Assembly: GCF_028858725.1 (NCBI RefSeq)
Contig: NC_084765.1
Location: 12,497,001 to 12,561,000 of the forward strand
DNA: 64,000 bases
Direction: 5' to 3'
DNA from: Colius striatus
Taxonomy: Eukaryota; Chordata; Aves; Coliiformes; Coliidae
Shown: piece after piece, positions 1 to 14,000 of the stretch
How the letters are laid out: every line of letters starts with the position of its first letter
Position numbering within the stretch: position 1 is the stretch's first letter
Notes under the pieces: model-generated
What the model was told of the DNA's origin: nothing
What the model saw: the letters and a program-made list of their open reading frames with translations, nothing else
Databases searched by the model: none
Made by a program: the position numbers and the translations under genes

Positions 1-2870
1 TCAAGACTGAAAAAATAACTACAAGCAAAATACAGTTGTTCCCTTGTTATTGAAACAAACACTAAGTCATATATTGTCATTGTCATAAAAAAGACTTGCT
101 CAGGACAAAGAGACTCAATGCTACAGCCTGCAGCAAAGATACCATTAATAAAATAAATCACATCATTCACAACTACGAGTGCTTCACTTAAAGGCAAAAA
201 ATAGGGAGAATAGGACTGTGTGTACTTGGATGAAACAGTACAATCTGTATCAGTGTACTCCACACGTCAGTGCTGCTCATACAATGAATAAAGAGGAAAT
301 GCAACACAGCAAATAACTTTATTAATCTTGTGCACAATGACCTTCTACTAAACTCATATAACCAATGGTCTACATGCTATATAAGCTATCAGATTGCTCC
401 TCCATGAATAAGTAAAATTCCACAGAAAAAAAGAAACAGAATGAAAGCTCAATTAATGGCATCTTTTAAGGCTAGTGGGCAAATATTTCAACAAAATAAA
501 AGATGACTTAGGGCCAAATAGAAGCATGTTGAAGTTTTTCAGCACAAGAAGCAAAATGATATTCCTGTTAATAACAATTTCAGCTAGATTTGAAATTTAT
601 TACATGAAATTCTTTTTTTCTTCATGCAAATCAGCTGGATGGAGCACAGAAACACAAGGAAGTGGTCACATAAGAGAAGAAAAATTGTTACAATGAAAGG
701 GCAGCCAGCTGACTAACAAGTGCATCGATGCTGACCTGTCAGTCGGCCCATCCCTAACTCTAAGCCAGCCAAAATGCTGCTGCTTGCTGAGAGGAATACA
801 GAAAAGGAGACTAGAAAGCCTTACAAATGCATAAAGAAATGCAGTGTGGATGCAGAACACAAATTGGTAGGAAAGCTCCTGTGAACAGACAACTTGCTTT
901 TCTCAAGGAGTCTATGGTTACGCTTTTAAACTGAGAAACCAACAGGCCAAATCCTTCACCCTGTAAGGAAATTTGATGGCAATATACAGTTCTAAATGAC
1001 TCAGAGGCCCTATTACAGAGCACCCAGTGTCGAAGGATGCATTTTGGTGCCAGCCATCCTACAACCTCCTCAGAGGGGGAAGATGTGACAGGAGCAGAGC
1101 TGATCTGAAATGCATCACATAGAGTCTTCCTTCAACACAAACAACTTTACATCTGTCTAAGGTTGAATTTTTGGACAAGAGAGGTTCTGGAATTGGAGAG
1201 ATGCAATAATCTTCCTCCATTAGTTCTAAGGTATGGACAGCAACTTACCCAACATTGATTTGGTTCTTTACATGCTGTGTGAACATGACATGTTTCAAAA
1301 AATAATTTTAAAAACACTAACCAAGATCCCAGACAGCTCACAGAGACACTCAGAAATAGTCAGAAAATATTTTAAAAATACAGAAGAGTTGATGAGAAAG
1401 TGTAATCAAATTGTTAAAAGATGAATTGCCTTGAAAAGAAAGCTCAGCATGAAGTCCTGAAGGCATAAATAAAGACTGAGGACACAGCATGCTCAGGAAA
1501 AGATGCCATCAATTAATTTTCTCAACCAGGAAGGCTTCTAAACTTTTCCAGGTGAATCCTATCAGGAGAAAGAATGGGGTAAACGCATCCAATCTTCACT
1601 GCCTTGCAGGGATATAAGGAAAGAGACAGTCATTCAAATACCTTGGGTCTGAGTCACTACAAGCGCACGGGCACACTCAGTTTCTGTACCTGGCAGCAGA
1701 GGTAAGGGCACGCAGGATGCAGCTCCATGCACACGTGTGTGAGTGTCAGCACCAAAACAGCTGTGCTCTTCACCTGCTCACTTGGTCCTAGCACAGCCCC
1801 TTCGTGGGATTGTTAGAAGCCCCCACCCTGGTGTAAAGGAATAGCCAGGGGCATCTTCATAGGACAGAAACAACCCTCCAAACCTCATACCCTCTCCAAA
1901 ATAGGGTAAATATGTTCTTGTTGCATTGGCTTCAGATGAATTAGAAAAATAAGGAATAACTAAAACTGACTTTGAATCAGTAAAGCAAAGAGCTATTACG
2001 TGAATATATATGGACAACAGATCTGCTGCAAAAGGGCCTGATTCAAAGCCCGTAAGGAAAGGTATTTCAAATAGCATTCCTCACAGCGCCATTCCCTTTT
2101 ATAGCACAGAGGAGATGCAGGGCTCTATTTAGGATAGTCAAGCAGAAAGCCCAGAAGCAGAGTAAGAACCAAAGAGTTTTTATGTCAACAGAAAGGTATA
2201 CTTTCTTCTCCCCTCCTTTCTTCTTTACACAAACACATTATGCAGTGCCAAAAAAAAAAAAATTTAAAAGAGAAGGAAATGAAAAGAAAATGGATCAGTT
2301 GAAGCCTCCAGGAAAGATAACCTTCAAAGGAAATTTAGTGGAAAATTGAAGAAAATAGAAGCTGAGGTTTCTCTTGTACCTCATGGCTACAGAAAGAGAT
2401 AAGTAGAAGAAAAGGCTGCAAGCGGCATTGCTCCTTTTTGTGAAAAGAGAGGAAGCTCCAGATATATTCAATCAATTCCAAAGGGAGAAAGATAATGAGA
2501 AATTAGAAATACCCATGAATAGGTTTGAAGTCTATTGCTTCTGGACACACACCATTGACAAGCACATGCAATTTCAACACAGATGAGAGAGGGAATCAAA
2601 TGATCCATATTTGACACACTTAAACACTCACAGAAACACTCAACCAAACTTTTAGAACTTATCAATCTTATCAAAACACCATTCTTCCAATTATTACAGA
2701 TGAATCTGTCATTAAGTACAAAACTACTACTTCATCTACAATCCAACACTCCTGAGGATTGTGGCACCCGAGCACAGCTACGCTAATGACCAAAAAATTA
2801 CACTTCCATCAACTTGTTACAACCTGCACGGGGAAGGGAGAATTTGGAAAAGGAAAAAAATCCCAGGAAA
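1..2870. other. Intergenic, no gene seen
   Basis: AT-rich non-coding sequence with no exon, RNA gene or repeat I can support. The short open frames have no family resemblance. A poly-A run lies near 2251-2262. Confidence 0.6.
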
Positions 2871-3274
2871 AATACGAGGAAAGGCTATGGGACCTGGGGC
2901 TATTTAGTCTAGAAAAGAGAAGACTGAGGGGGGATCTTATTAACATTTACAAATATCTAAAGGGTGGGTGTCAGGAGGCTGGGACATCCCTTTTTTCTAT
3001 AGTAGCTAGCAACAGGACAAGAGGTAATGGGATGAAGCTGGAACACAAAAAGTTCCATTTAAACATAAGAAAAAAAAGATTTCACTGTTCAGGTGATGGA
3101 GCAGTGACACGGGCTGCCCAGAGGGGCTATGGAGTCTCCTTCCTTGGAGGTCTTCAAGACCTGCCTGGACATGTTCCTATGCGACCTGATCTATGTGAAG
3201 CTGCTTCTGCAGGGGGGTTGGACTAGGTGATCTCTAAAGGTCCCTTCCAACCCCTACCATTCTGTGATTCTACG
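2871..3274 (+). mobile_element. CR1 LINE 3' fragment
   Basis: 5'-truncated CR1 that starts in the ORF2 C-terminal end ([20 protein letters not shown]) and runs to the 3' tail (CCCTTCCAACCCC, then ATTCTGTGATTCTACG). It is of the same kind as the copies at 33.5 and 39.0 kb. It is the only interspersed repeat I recognise with confidence in the left flank. Confidence 0.92.
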
Positions 3275-3346
3275 AAAAATCAGAGACAGAAATATCTTAC
3301 ATTAATATCTTGATTTAAGATTAACAGCAATTACCAGAGACAGGGG

Positions 3347-3400
3347 TTATTTTGGTTTGTGGGTGGGGTTTGATTTTTTTTGTTTGTTTGGGTTTTTGTT
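3347..3400. repeat. T/G-rich low-complexity tract
   Basis: Runs of T and G (GGTTTGATTTTTTTTGTTTG type). About 430 bp downstream, 3826-3898 is an A/C-rich tract of roughly complementary composition. Any reading frames across these are low-complexity artefacts. Confidence 0.7.
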
Positions 3401-3825
3401 TAGCAGGATACAGTCTGACCACTGGATGAGCAGAGGGGCTGGAGCAAGAATTCCAGTGTTCCTTCAGCTGTACCATCTTGATTTGGCAGCAGGGAGAAAG
3501 ATCAGCATTTTTTTAATGGTTTCTGGGCTTAATTGACTTTCCTGTGATGGCAGTGTGTCCCTGAAGTGGAAGAAGTCTGCTGGAGGGAAAAGGCGGCAGA
3601 GAAAGAAACACGAGATTCCCTTCTTTAAAACGAGGGAAGAGGAGGGATTAGCAGCGCTCAGAAAACAGGTGTTGCTAATTTGTGCAGGGGAATAGCTTGT
3701 CTCCACCCCCCGCCTAAAACCAAATTGTCCCACCACTGGGCATCCTCTAGTACTCGCACAATTAAAGTTGATCCCAATAGCAGGAATCCTAACAAAGAGT
3801 AGCCATGGAAACAGGGCAGTCCTAC

Positions 3826-3898
3826 CAAAAAAACCCAAAAAAACAAAACAACAACAAACCACCACAAAAACGAACAAACAAAACCCACAAAAGCTTTT
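3826..3898. repeat. A/C-rich low-complexity tract
   Basis: AAAACAAAACAACAACAAAC-type sequence with no gene features. It is the approximate inverse of the T/G-rich tract at 3347-3400. Confidence 0.7.
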
Positions 3899-6800
3899 CT
3901 GCAACATCAAGGCACTTGCTAGTTAAACCTCATTTTCTCTCATGGATTTCCACTGTAAACAAGAAAAATGAAATATCTGCAGTTTTAAGATGACATCTGC
4001 AAATGACCTGAATCTTTCAAAACACTTTCATCACAGACAAGGCACCCAGTTGGAGAACTGCTCTTCCAGTTGTCCATGGATTCTGGCCTGTGATCAGCAT
4101 TGGCAGTAGTCTTGTGAAACAAATGAATCTTTAAACAATAAGGTACAGATTAAAAGCCTGAGAAGCTCCCCTGTGATCCATGAAGAAATAAATGCATTAC
4201 AGAGCAGGCTGGAGACTGGTGGTGCAGAAAGTTAAGTCACTGGAGACATGAGTTCATATTTGATGCATGGGTAGAGGTGAAGCAGACTTAGAGCCCTCAG
4301 ACACTTCAGGGATTTGTTTCACAGCACTTGCGCAGCAGCTGTTTGCTGCTGACCAGAGTCTAAAGACTGGATTAATGGATGTGCTGTGGGCAGAGACAAC
4401 TGAGGTTCAACAGTAGCACTGAGTGGAAATCTGTACTCTGTACCTGCCTTGTCTCTTATCAAAAGTACCATAAAATATCTGTCATCTTTGGGTTTAAATG
4501 CCAACTACACCAGTGAGATAAGTGTAATACTAAACACAGAATGGATTATTTCTGCTGCTGACCAGTGAAAGATGTGTATTTCCCCTTCTCTTTATCTCTC
4601 GCAGAATCAGAGTGCCTGCATCTGCTGGTAACCATCCCTCTCAAGAGCACAACTATCTGTTCCTAGGGACAGCCAGGGGAATATAAGCAGCACAAGGACG
4701 TGTGTTGTAATGGACAGCGTGTATGTAAAGTAAGGTGTACTGCCCCTGGCTTTGCACGATTAGAAAGGGAAAACATGGACAGCCTGTTCTTAGCTGTCAT
4801 TGATGGGAAACTGATTCCATACCAGTGCACTTAGAAAAGAAGTAGTTGTTCCAAAAAACCAGAGGAGTCAGTTGTCTTTTTGAAGCTGCTGTTTCTAGCA
4901 ACAGTACACACAGCAAAAGAGAGAAACAAAAGTTGTTTTGGCAGCAGCCAGCCCTATGCCATGACCTGGCTCAGCTCAAAGCACAGGAGAGGGAAAACTA
5001 AGAGGCAGAGGCCTGGAGCAGCAGCACTCTCCTCCATCTCTTTCGTACACACAGACAGTGGCCTTTGCACGGCACAGGCCTCGAGGGAACCAGCCATTGC
5101 ATTCGAGACTCCAGAGCTGCTGCTGTTGCTGCTGTTCAGGACTTCAGGTGCATTGGCCTGGTGAAATAAGAATATTTTCATTTAAAATGTACTAATCTCT
5201 CAAATCCAACTGGCTATGAAAAAGGAACACTGCCACGGGATTCTTACCTTGTATGAAGCATGGGATCATACAAGTCTCTTTCTATTAAAAACGAGGCAAA
5301 AAATAAAGCAACAATGTGGGCACATAAATGGATTTTCCCCTACAGCTGACACTGAATCTAAATTAAACTAAATTGTTCTCATAATTTGCAACCTCTGGTT
5401 TCCCCATAATTACAATGTTGTGAAATGAGCAGGAACAGCTAGTATATACCCTTAGGGAAGAACTACATTTAGTGACCCTATAATGATCCAGGATGAAGAA
5501 GATGCAATAAAGGAACCCATAGTATTCATTAATGAATAAGATCACTAAGAAAAGAGGAAGTTAGAGTTAATGAATGTATACAGGATTGAGATGTAGAAAC
5601 TTCAGGCAGAAGGAGCCAATAGTTTTATGCCAGCAATGGTCTTCACCATAAAACACTTCATTAGAGACAATCATCTTCTGAAAAATCCCCAAACTCTCCA
5701 AATCTGCAGAATGATGGACAAAAAGACTATTTTAAAAATACTTGCTCTTTAAAATATAATGTAAAGACACGTCACTCCATCATCAAGTCTTAACCTCATC
5801 TGATTTTAGAGTTCCTGCTTCCATCTGTTTTTCCCTTGCACCGCTGAACTGTCTTTCTGTTGACCATCAAAATTAAAATCACCTCTCAGTGATACTGTGC
5901 TCTCCTTTTTTCATCTGCTGTTGATCTGGGTCTGTCAAGTATTATTTAAAAAAAAAAAAAAAGTATAATCAAACCACTATGACAGGTGACTATGGAAACT
6001 CACAGAAAGTTAGAAAGAATTTCCCTTCCTACACATAATCTTCTCTTGTTTTTTTCGTACAATCCTTTGCTCCTTGGTGAATGAGAATACACACAACACT
6101 AAGTAAAGAGAAGGCAAAAATCATTTTGACTTCTGGTATCACTCAGATAACCTAGTCATAGCTGACAGCATGGCACGTCATGGTCCAAACATGCCTAGCA
6201 CATGTTACATACATACTATCCCTGTCTCCATAAAGCTTATCTGACAACCTAGATAAGGTTCAAAACGTAATTTTATGGTGGGAAAAACTCATCTAGTTAA
6301 CACAGTGTTCTGGCTAAAGCACAGTTTGAGGGGTACCTTTTGGGAAAGGCAAGTTCTCCTTTGCTGACATAGTTTGCACTAATTAAATTGCGGTTGCACA
6401 TTCGCACCTGTGACTGTTCTGTACAAACAAAGACTTGGATTTGTGCTCATGCTTTGACATGTAGATACAAAATCAGAAAATAAGCTTTAGCCTGCTCCAG
6501 CATCATTAAAGAATGCAATATTCCATACGTGTGAACTCTATCCTGCCTACTTCACACTCCTACCTTGCAGGATTAAATATACACTTGCTTCTAGGGAATA
6601 ACTACATCTGGTATCAAAACTTGATGGCGTACTTCAACCGCCTGATAGAACACAAGAGAAGGATAAGCATTATAGCTGCCATTTTCTTCAAAGACCACTG
6701 CTGAGCAACTACCTGAGAACCCTGCTTCCTTACCCTCAGGGACTAGGCATCCACCAGTGCTCTGAACTGTTAGAAAAGGTCAATTATTTAGGAAGTAGTT

Positions 6801-7459
6801 TATTCAAACAGTTACTAGTTCATTAAAAGTAGCCTTCTGTTGATATGAACAGTAAGTACTACAAGCAACAAACCACTGGATGGCTAGCACTCTCATTGTG
6901 CATTAAATACCCCTCCAGTGATAACTAAAGAGGGTAAGACTTCCTTTTGAAAACTTTAGAGCACATGCCTTTTAGAGCTCCCAACAGAAGGTAATAAATA
7001 TCTCAGAGAAACATTTAATCTCTCAGCAATCTGCTAGATGAAGAACTGCAAAGTCATTTATTTTGTAAAATCCCATTAGTTTTTGATAAAGTCTTTCAGA
7101 CAAATAGTAATTTGGAATGATTCACCTGAAAAAAATAATGCACCCACACTTTGAAAATGCCATTGGGGTGAGGTCAGGCAGAGAATGAGTCTGCCACTGC
7201 AAATGACATCATTTGTCTCTTGTCAGTCTCCCACTTAGGGCACAAAAAAGTACTTCCATAAGATTATTGGCTTGACAGAGATTGAGAAAATTGATTGATT
7301 TTTAATTTTCAGGAAGTTTCAAGGAATTTAGAATAATAGATCCTTTCAAAAACTTTCAGGTGCTCAGAGAGTATGTAGGTCTGGGTGAGCACAGGGAAGT
7401 GCAACTCCCTGGGTTTTTTCTGATGGAAAAAACAGTTACATAGTACTACACTATGCACA

Positions 7460-8095
7460 GTTGTGAACATTTGTGGAAGTAAGCACATAGTACCTGGGTT
7501 TCAAAGTACAACACAGTCCTTGGCAGAGACCCCTAATCCCCTTTGGATGAGGGCTGCAATGTTCACATCTAGAAACAGGCTTTCCAGATCAACTCTCCTG
7601 AGACACACTCCCAAAACATATCAAACATCTTCGTTTACAATTCAACCCTGCATTAACCCTCTTTAACACATTTGCAAGTGGTAGTACAGGTTGATTCTAA
7701 GGTTATTGGCTAAGGCCTCAGCATTAATACAGCCAGTTGGAACTGCTATTACAACCATGGGTAGTACTCGGCCTGTAGACATTATAACGAATGCATTAGA
7801 GGGAAAACTATTTACAACCCTCCCATTGCCCTCAGATCAATTCCTCCTTGTCCTTCTCTTGCTGGGAGCTCCAGTCCAGCCCCAGCCAGCCCCCCTCCTC
7901 CTGTGCTCCACGATTCCAGATTCTGTCCTGCTTACAATTCTAAGAAGCTCTAAGCTGACTTTGACTGGGATACCAGTAAGCTTCCTTGCCACTTCACGAT
8001 CAGTCTCTAGCAAATGATAACCTTCCTTGTCTGCCATGTCAATGATGTGATGTACTGGTCCCAAATCTAGCCCTGAAGAAACTTGAATTAACACT
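7460..8095. other. Unclassified block with open frames on both strands
   Basis: The minus frame 8094-7837 is open for 85 codons (IIDMADKEGYHLLETDREVA and on), and the plus frame 7691-8017 is open for 108 codons. Neither resembles a family I recognise, and there are no clear splice sites or poly(A) signal that make a gene. Beyond 7837 the minus strand keeps protein-like stretches (MVVIAVPTGCINAEALANNL) interrupted by stops. It could be a degraded interspersed repeat or a retro-copy. No family is assigned. Confidence 0.25.
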
Positions 8096-11000
8096 CAGTT
8101 ACTGCACCAGTTACATGGCAGTGTAACTGTGCATGAGGTTATACTTCCTTGGATACAAACTGCAGGACAGAAGTAATCATCAGTTATTCTCAAGCTCAAA
8201 TGCTGTTTTCATTCCATAACTCAAATTCTGCATGGACAGAACTAACACGAGACCCATTTATCTAAGTAGCCACTTAAGTTTTGAAAGCCAAGGTTTAATG
8301 GAATTTCAGAGAGACTGGGATCTTTCACCCAGGCATAATCATCAGAATTAATTCCAGCTACAGGAATACAACATATATAAAAACAGTTAAAAAAACCCCA
8401 AACCCAAGAAACCCCAAAGCTTTGAATCTTCATTGGCAATCTCTATGACTTACGAGGGAAAAGAAGGATTGGGGAGCTGAGGGCCCCTTTCCAGGGAATT
8501 GCTCTCCTGTGCCCTTCTGCACCTGGGCTCCAAGCACCTGCTCATCCTGTGCCCAGGCTCCCTTGGACGAGGTGGTGGCACAATGCTGCAGGAGGATCAG
8601 AAGTCCTTCATTTGATCCATTCCTCTAGAAGTGGAATTTGGCCTTCTGCATCCAGGGACATGCACATGATTTAACATCCTACTAAAAAAGAGGCTTCCAA
8701 AACTAGTGCCCAGAAGATGACAGAAGGACTATTGCTTTTGTCCTCCAAAAGCAGCTGTGCCTGTATCTGTTAAAGACAAGACATATTGGAAAACAGATCT
8801 AGAAAATATGCTTTCACTATAACAAGGTATTGCATAAGGCTGTGTGGAAGCAGCAGGATAAGCTTGCTAACCCCATCTTTCAATTATTCATCAATTCCTT
8901 TTGCTTGGCCGATGGGAAAGATTATCTGAAATACACTTGGGCTGTCCCTCTTGCAGATTAGTCCTGCTACTACCAAACGACACTCCAGGTATACAACTGT
9001 TTATTAGCTTTTGTGCACATCAAAAACTAGTCTTGCTTTGCTGAGAGCTTACTGTCTTCATATTAAACCTTGGCAACGTGTAAATCATGGGATAGGGCTG
9101 GCAGTGTCTGCTCTTCTGACAGTTAGCTGCTTACTAGCACTCCTTTGCAGCATGTGCACGGCCACTCAGCTCCCAGCTCTGTCTTGGTGCACTCACTCAG
9201 ATCTTCCTCTGAAACTCGAGTCAGCTCAGTTACTTGTCCATTTATTGACTAGGAAGATGGTGAGGCCTGATGACTAGGTTTTCAGCAGAACAGCAACTGA
9301 GCTTCTGTACAGAACCTTTCACCAAACACTTTGCAAAGGTGGCAGCATCTTTCCAGCGCACAGCTACGAGAGTGAGGCTCTAAGGTGATTTTCCTGGGCA
9401 CGTGAGAAAAAAGGCAGAACTTTCTTTCATTCTCAAGACCTCCTCCCATATATTAAATATTGCTACGAAAATTAGTTGCGAGCTTTAGAAAAATGTGGTT
9501 GCCCCAACTACAAAACCCATTAATTTCCAAGAAAACTGGTAATGAAAAATACATTGATAACAAAAAAGCAAAGGTTAAACAAGATTTGCAGCTCTATTAT
9601 TTATGTGCTTTAATATATATCACTTGGGAAGCCAGAGACTACTTTGCGCATCCAGAAATACAAGTATATGTTAGGGCTTGTATCGTCATGCTCTACAGTA
9701 ACACATGAGGAATTAGCTGGAACACACACACTTCCTGATTTTTCACTTAATTAACAAATGCATTCCAGTCTCCCATGATCCGTATTTTCCATAAATAATA
9801 AGCTTAACTGATTAACTGATAAATGTCTTCATCTGCTTTTAGCATCTGCATGCTGCGAGAACAGGTTTCTTCGGCATTCCATACCTCTCTCAAAGTGACA
9901 GTGTTTCTAAGGCAACGTTCACATTTATTAAGGTTGGATATAGTATCACTGCTGAACTTGTGTGCCTGAAGTGGAAGTGAGAACAGGCGTAGGAAAAAAA
10001 CACCTGTTCTTACTTACAGAATAGGAATACAAACCCTGGAGTAATTATATCTCTTGTTAAAGATGCATTAACGTAGCGTAACATGCTTTAAAATACAAGC
10101 ACGGAAGTATGGCCAGGTCAAACAGTTGAAGGTTGTAATAGCTTATTTTCTTGCACCATTATAAAAGAAAGTTTGATACAGCATTACACAAAAATCATAC
10201 AGGAATTCAAGGCAATTCCTGCTAATCTAAGAAAAAGGCAAATCTGTTTTCTGTGATGGAAACATTTACATCATCTAGGTAAACTATCAGTAACAAAAGT
10301 TGGGTTTTGTCAATCACCTGCTTGGTCTCTGTATGTCAGACATTTCGAATGCAGCCGCTGGATCATGGGACAGTACAGACTGGCACAGGGAGCCAGCTGC
10401 CATACTTAGGGTGCAATTGCTCTTCTGAGACAACCTCTACCAAGTCTATGTCAGATAAACTAGAAAACCAGAACACTCCTATAATGGGTTTTGTACTGGT
10501 GGGCAGGTGCTATCTGAGCAGGTAAACGCCTCTCTGAATGCAAATCAGTAAACTGAGGAGGGCTGGATTTATAGAAACAGGAGGTTTAGGAGCTGGTACA
10601 GTCAGCATGACCTTCCCCAGGAACACACGTAGGATCCTGCAGATAGTCTGAACCAGTCAGCAATTTGTGCTCTGCTGCAAGTGCCACTCGTTACAAATTC
10701 AAGTGTCCTTTTCTTCTCCACCTAGCTCAAATATGGATGATGGATGAGCTACAGGATCCTTGAGGTCAACAACATTTCAAAGAACCATAGCTCCTGTGGA
10801 AAAACAATTCACTCTTTCTCCTTAGGAAAATAACACATGTCAATATGGATCTAATTGTAAGGAGACACTGAACACCGTCACTTCCTACATAGTAACAAGA
10901 TGAGCTAAACTAACCAAATAAACTGGGACACTTGGACTTCCAGGCTGGAATCAGATCTCTGAATAACACACAATAAATTAAGTGGACCGTTTTAAGTTGC

Positions 11001-14000
11001 AGTTTTTTCATATTAGAATATGGCAAACAAGCAAAAATGTTGCTTCAGACCTGAGACCTGGAGTAGAACTCCCATTTGGTACAAAGAACTGTACATCCGG
11101 TCTATGTGACAAGACATCCCATCTTGTAGAGTGGCCTCCTACCGACAGGCACAGGAACAGCATCAAAGACCTCAGAGCATGGAGCAATGCCTGTAACAGG
11201 CAGCTGCTTCTCTGCCAGCAATCATTGAATGAGGTAGGAATAACAGAAATAATAAAGTGAATCTTTTGGTCTGACCTGTTGCCATTCTGGTACTGCACAT
11301 CCAGGCTCAGTCTGAACTAGGAATGAAGCTGGCACCAGACCCCGGTTCCAGGAGCACCTCACTCACACAGGGACCTAATGGCTGGAGGTCTCCACAGCCA
11401 CATTGCAAGCGTGGCACCAAGACAGTGCTCCGGTTCACAACTTCAGCCCAGGTCCACCAAGAGGAAAATTGCTCTAAGTGCATGCCACAAGACTACAGCT
11501 AAGGACAGAAAGCAGATTCACACCTAAAACTATACACTTAATTATTAAAGCAGACAAACTCAGTGCGTTTTCATTGTGCCAACAGGTCTCATTTTTCTGC
11601 TTTATAAGTAAAAAAGAGAGTACACTGGGACACCCCTGAAGGGGCAATGCCACCCTCCAGAGAAGGGGCATATGCATGCCTGCACCATCCACTTACTATT
11701 CCTGGCCTCAAAAAAGAACTTACTGCAAAATGGTGTATGCTTCTGCATGTGAACAACCCTTTCATGTGTTTCAGTAGGCACAGCTGAGGAAATTGGTTCA
11801 CTAGCACCGCTGAATTCCATAGCTATTGGAAAGAGTGACAGAATTTTGTTGGAAAAGCAATTAAAAGCGGGGATGCCTATGCATCATGCCATGTTAGTTT
11901 TGGACAGTACATGAGATCTACAGTTGTCAGTAACAAATATTTAAAATCAAGGAAGAAAAAGAAGTAAAAGCCACAGGGAAGCTCATCTAGAGTGAAGTTT
12001 ATACTATTCTCATATTCTCATGTAACGTATAGCTTAAGGACACGGATCATTCTTTATTCTTTTTTCTGAATGTGACTGACAGCAGTTATTCTAAAAGATC
12101 AGGTTAAAAACTCACAGCTGCGTTTTGAAATTCAAATGGCCACTTCTGTAGAAGAAAACGGTTTCCTAACCTTACTAAGTATAAAGGTTAGATGACATTT
12201 CCAAACTCCAGAAATAATTACAGTCAGAACCATGACAAAATTTTTACAACTCTTTATGCTATTTTAAGACTCTGAAAATATATTTTTTTTATTAGAAGAT
12301 GCTAATGTGACCAGCTGTTGGAAAATACTAAACCTTTGATCAGATACTGCAGGAAAAATAAATGTCAAACCTCAAAAACATCGTGAATAAGATGTAGGAA
12401 CAGTGAGGCCCACTGACTCTGCTCTTGTGTTGGGACCAGGATAAGAGGAGGCTTAGTTTGTTCTGCTTTCACTAAATGAAATTCCAGTGAAAGAAAGAGC
12501 AAAGTAGTGACTTGCAAGCCACAGAAACTGATGATTTTACACCTATGCAAAATAACTGTTTTCAGCAACATCCAAATTCTTGTAACTCAACTATAAAATA
12601 TCTACAATGTATAGTTGCAAGAATTATGCCCATCTTTCGAAACAAAAGAAATCACATTGTTGCTATCAATTCCTTTCTATTCTTGGCACTTTGGGATCAT
12701 CCTGATGATATACTGCACTGACGCAATAAAAAATGATACACGGCATTTAGAAAAGGTTAAAGTTACAAGCTACAGAATACAGAAAAAAAAATCAGGAGAA
12801 ATAAGTAGTGAAATAAGATGGAGATTTATGGCTTTGCTCAAACAAGAAATTGCCTAGATTAGTATTACAAACGTACATGCAAAGCCACAGTTAGAATTGC
12901 CTGTATTTCACCTATATCCTGTTCTTAATGAACTGATTATAATGTCTTTCAAACAGGAGATCCTCTCTGGGCCAGCTGTATACAGCCAGATCCATCTCAT
13001 TATGCTTCAGGAAAGTCAAATCTCTAGAGAAAAGGCAGCGTTCAAACAGATGTACTGTATTAGTAATCTGAGCTGGCGGCATAACTGTGTGCTGCTTATA
13101 CATAGCTAGGCAACCAGAAAATATACAAAAAACAACTGAAAGTGACCCCAAGAGTAGGCCAAAATTACCCTGTATTGCTTTTGTGACGAAACCTGCAGCA
13201 CATCCTTTACTTTCTTGCTCGCAACACTTTTTAAAAAACCCGATCATAAAGATTTCTCATCAGTTGAGAGGCAGCACCCCCTGGTGTCGTATCCCAGGAA
13301 AACCTTAGCAACTTCATAAAATAGCTTCGTGATCAGGTGCAGCTAATCGATAGATATTACTATGTAGATTACCCAAAACGTGGATTAACTGGCTGGGTCT
13401 TTACATTCTCCGGGTCTTTACACTCCAGCTGCAGGTCTGTGCCAAAAGGTGCACGTTACAGAGCAAACACCTCTCACGTGAGGCTCTCGTTCCTGAGTTG
13501 CATAAAGCTGCCTCTACAGAAACCACTTACAAATCTTTCCAAAGGTCAGTATACAAACTGTGTTCCCCCACAGGCTGATTTCATTTTTTACTTACATTAT
13601 AGACCTTCATATTTTCTTGAGATAACCCCTTCCTTTCCTAGATAACAGGGTTGCCTACATCATGCAGCTCATCCAAAAAACATTCCTGTTTCTCATGTTA
13701 TCATTTAAGTAGGACACAAATATAAATCCTTAAATGAAGGAACAGCTCTTAGCAGCTCTACGTTAGAAGCACAGGCAAAGGAGAAACTGTCTGCCTGCCA
13801 TGCCAGCACTGCATCATGCAATAACTTTCTAAAACTTTCAATGGAAAAGCAGTGAGTTTTTTTGCTCCAGTGACTCCTACTGGGAATTTATTCCTGTTCT
13901 TATCCAAGTTTCTGAAATCGGAGCTGTGGAATAGCACCACCTTACCCAAGTATACTGCTATGCAGAAAACAGAAGAGTAACCTCCTTGTACAAAGTTTTG

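Noticed and set aside
1778-2077. 99-codon open frame on the minus strand
   Set aside because: No recognisable domain, no conserved neighbours and no supporting splice or poly(A) signals.
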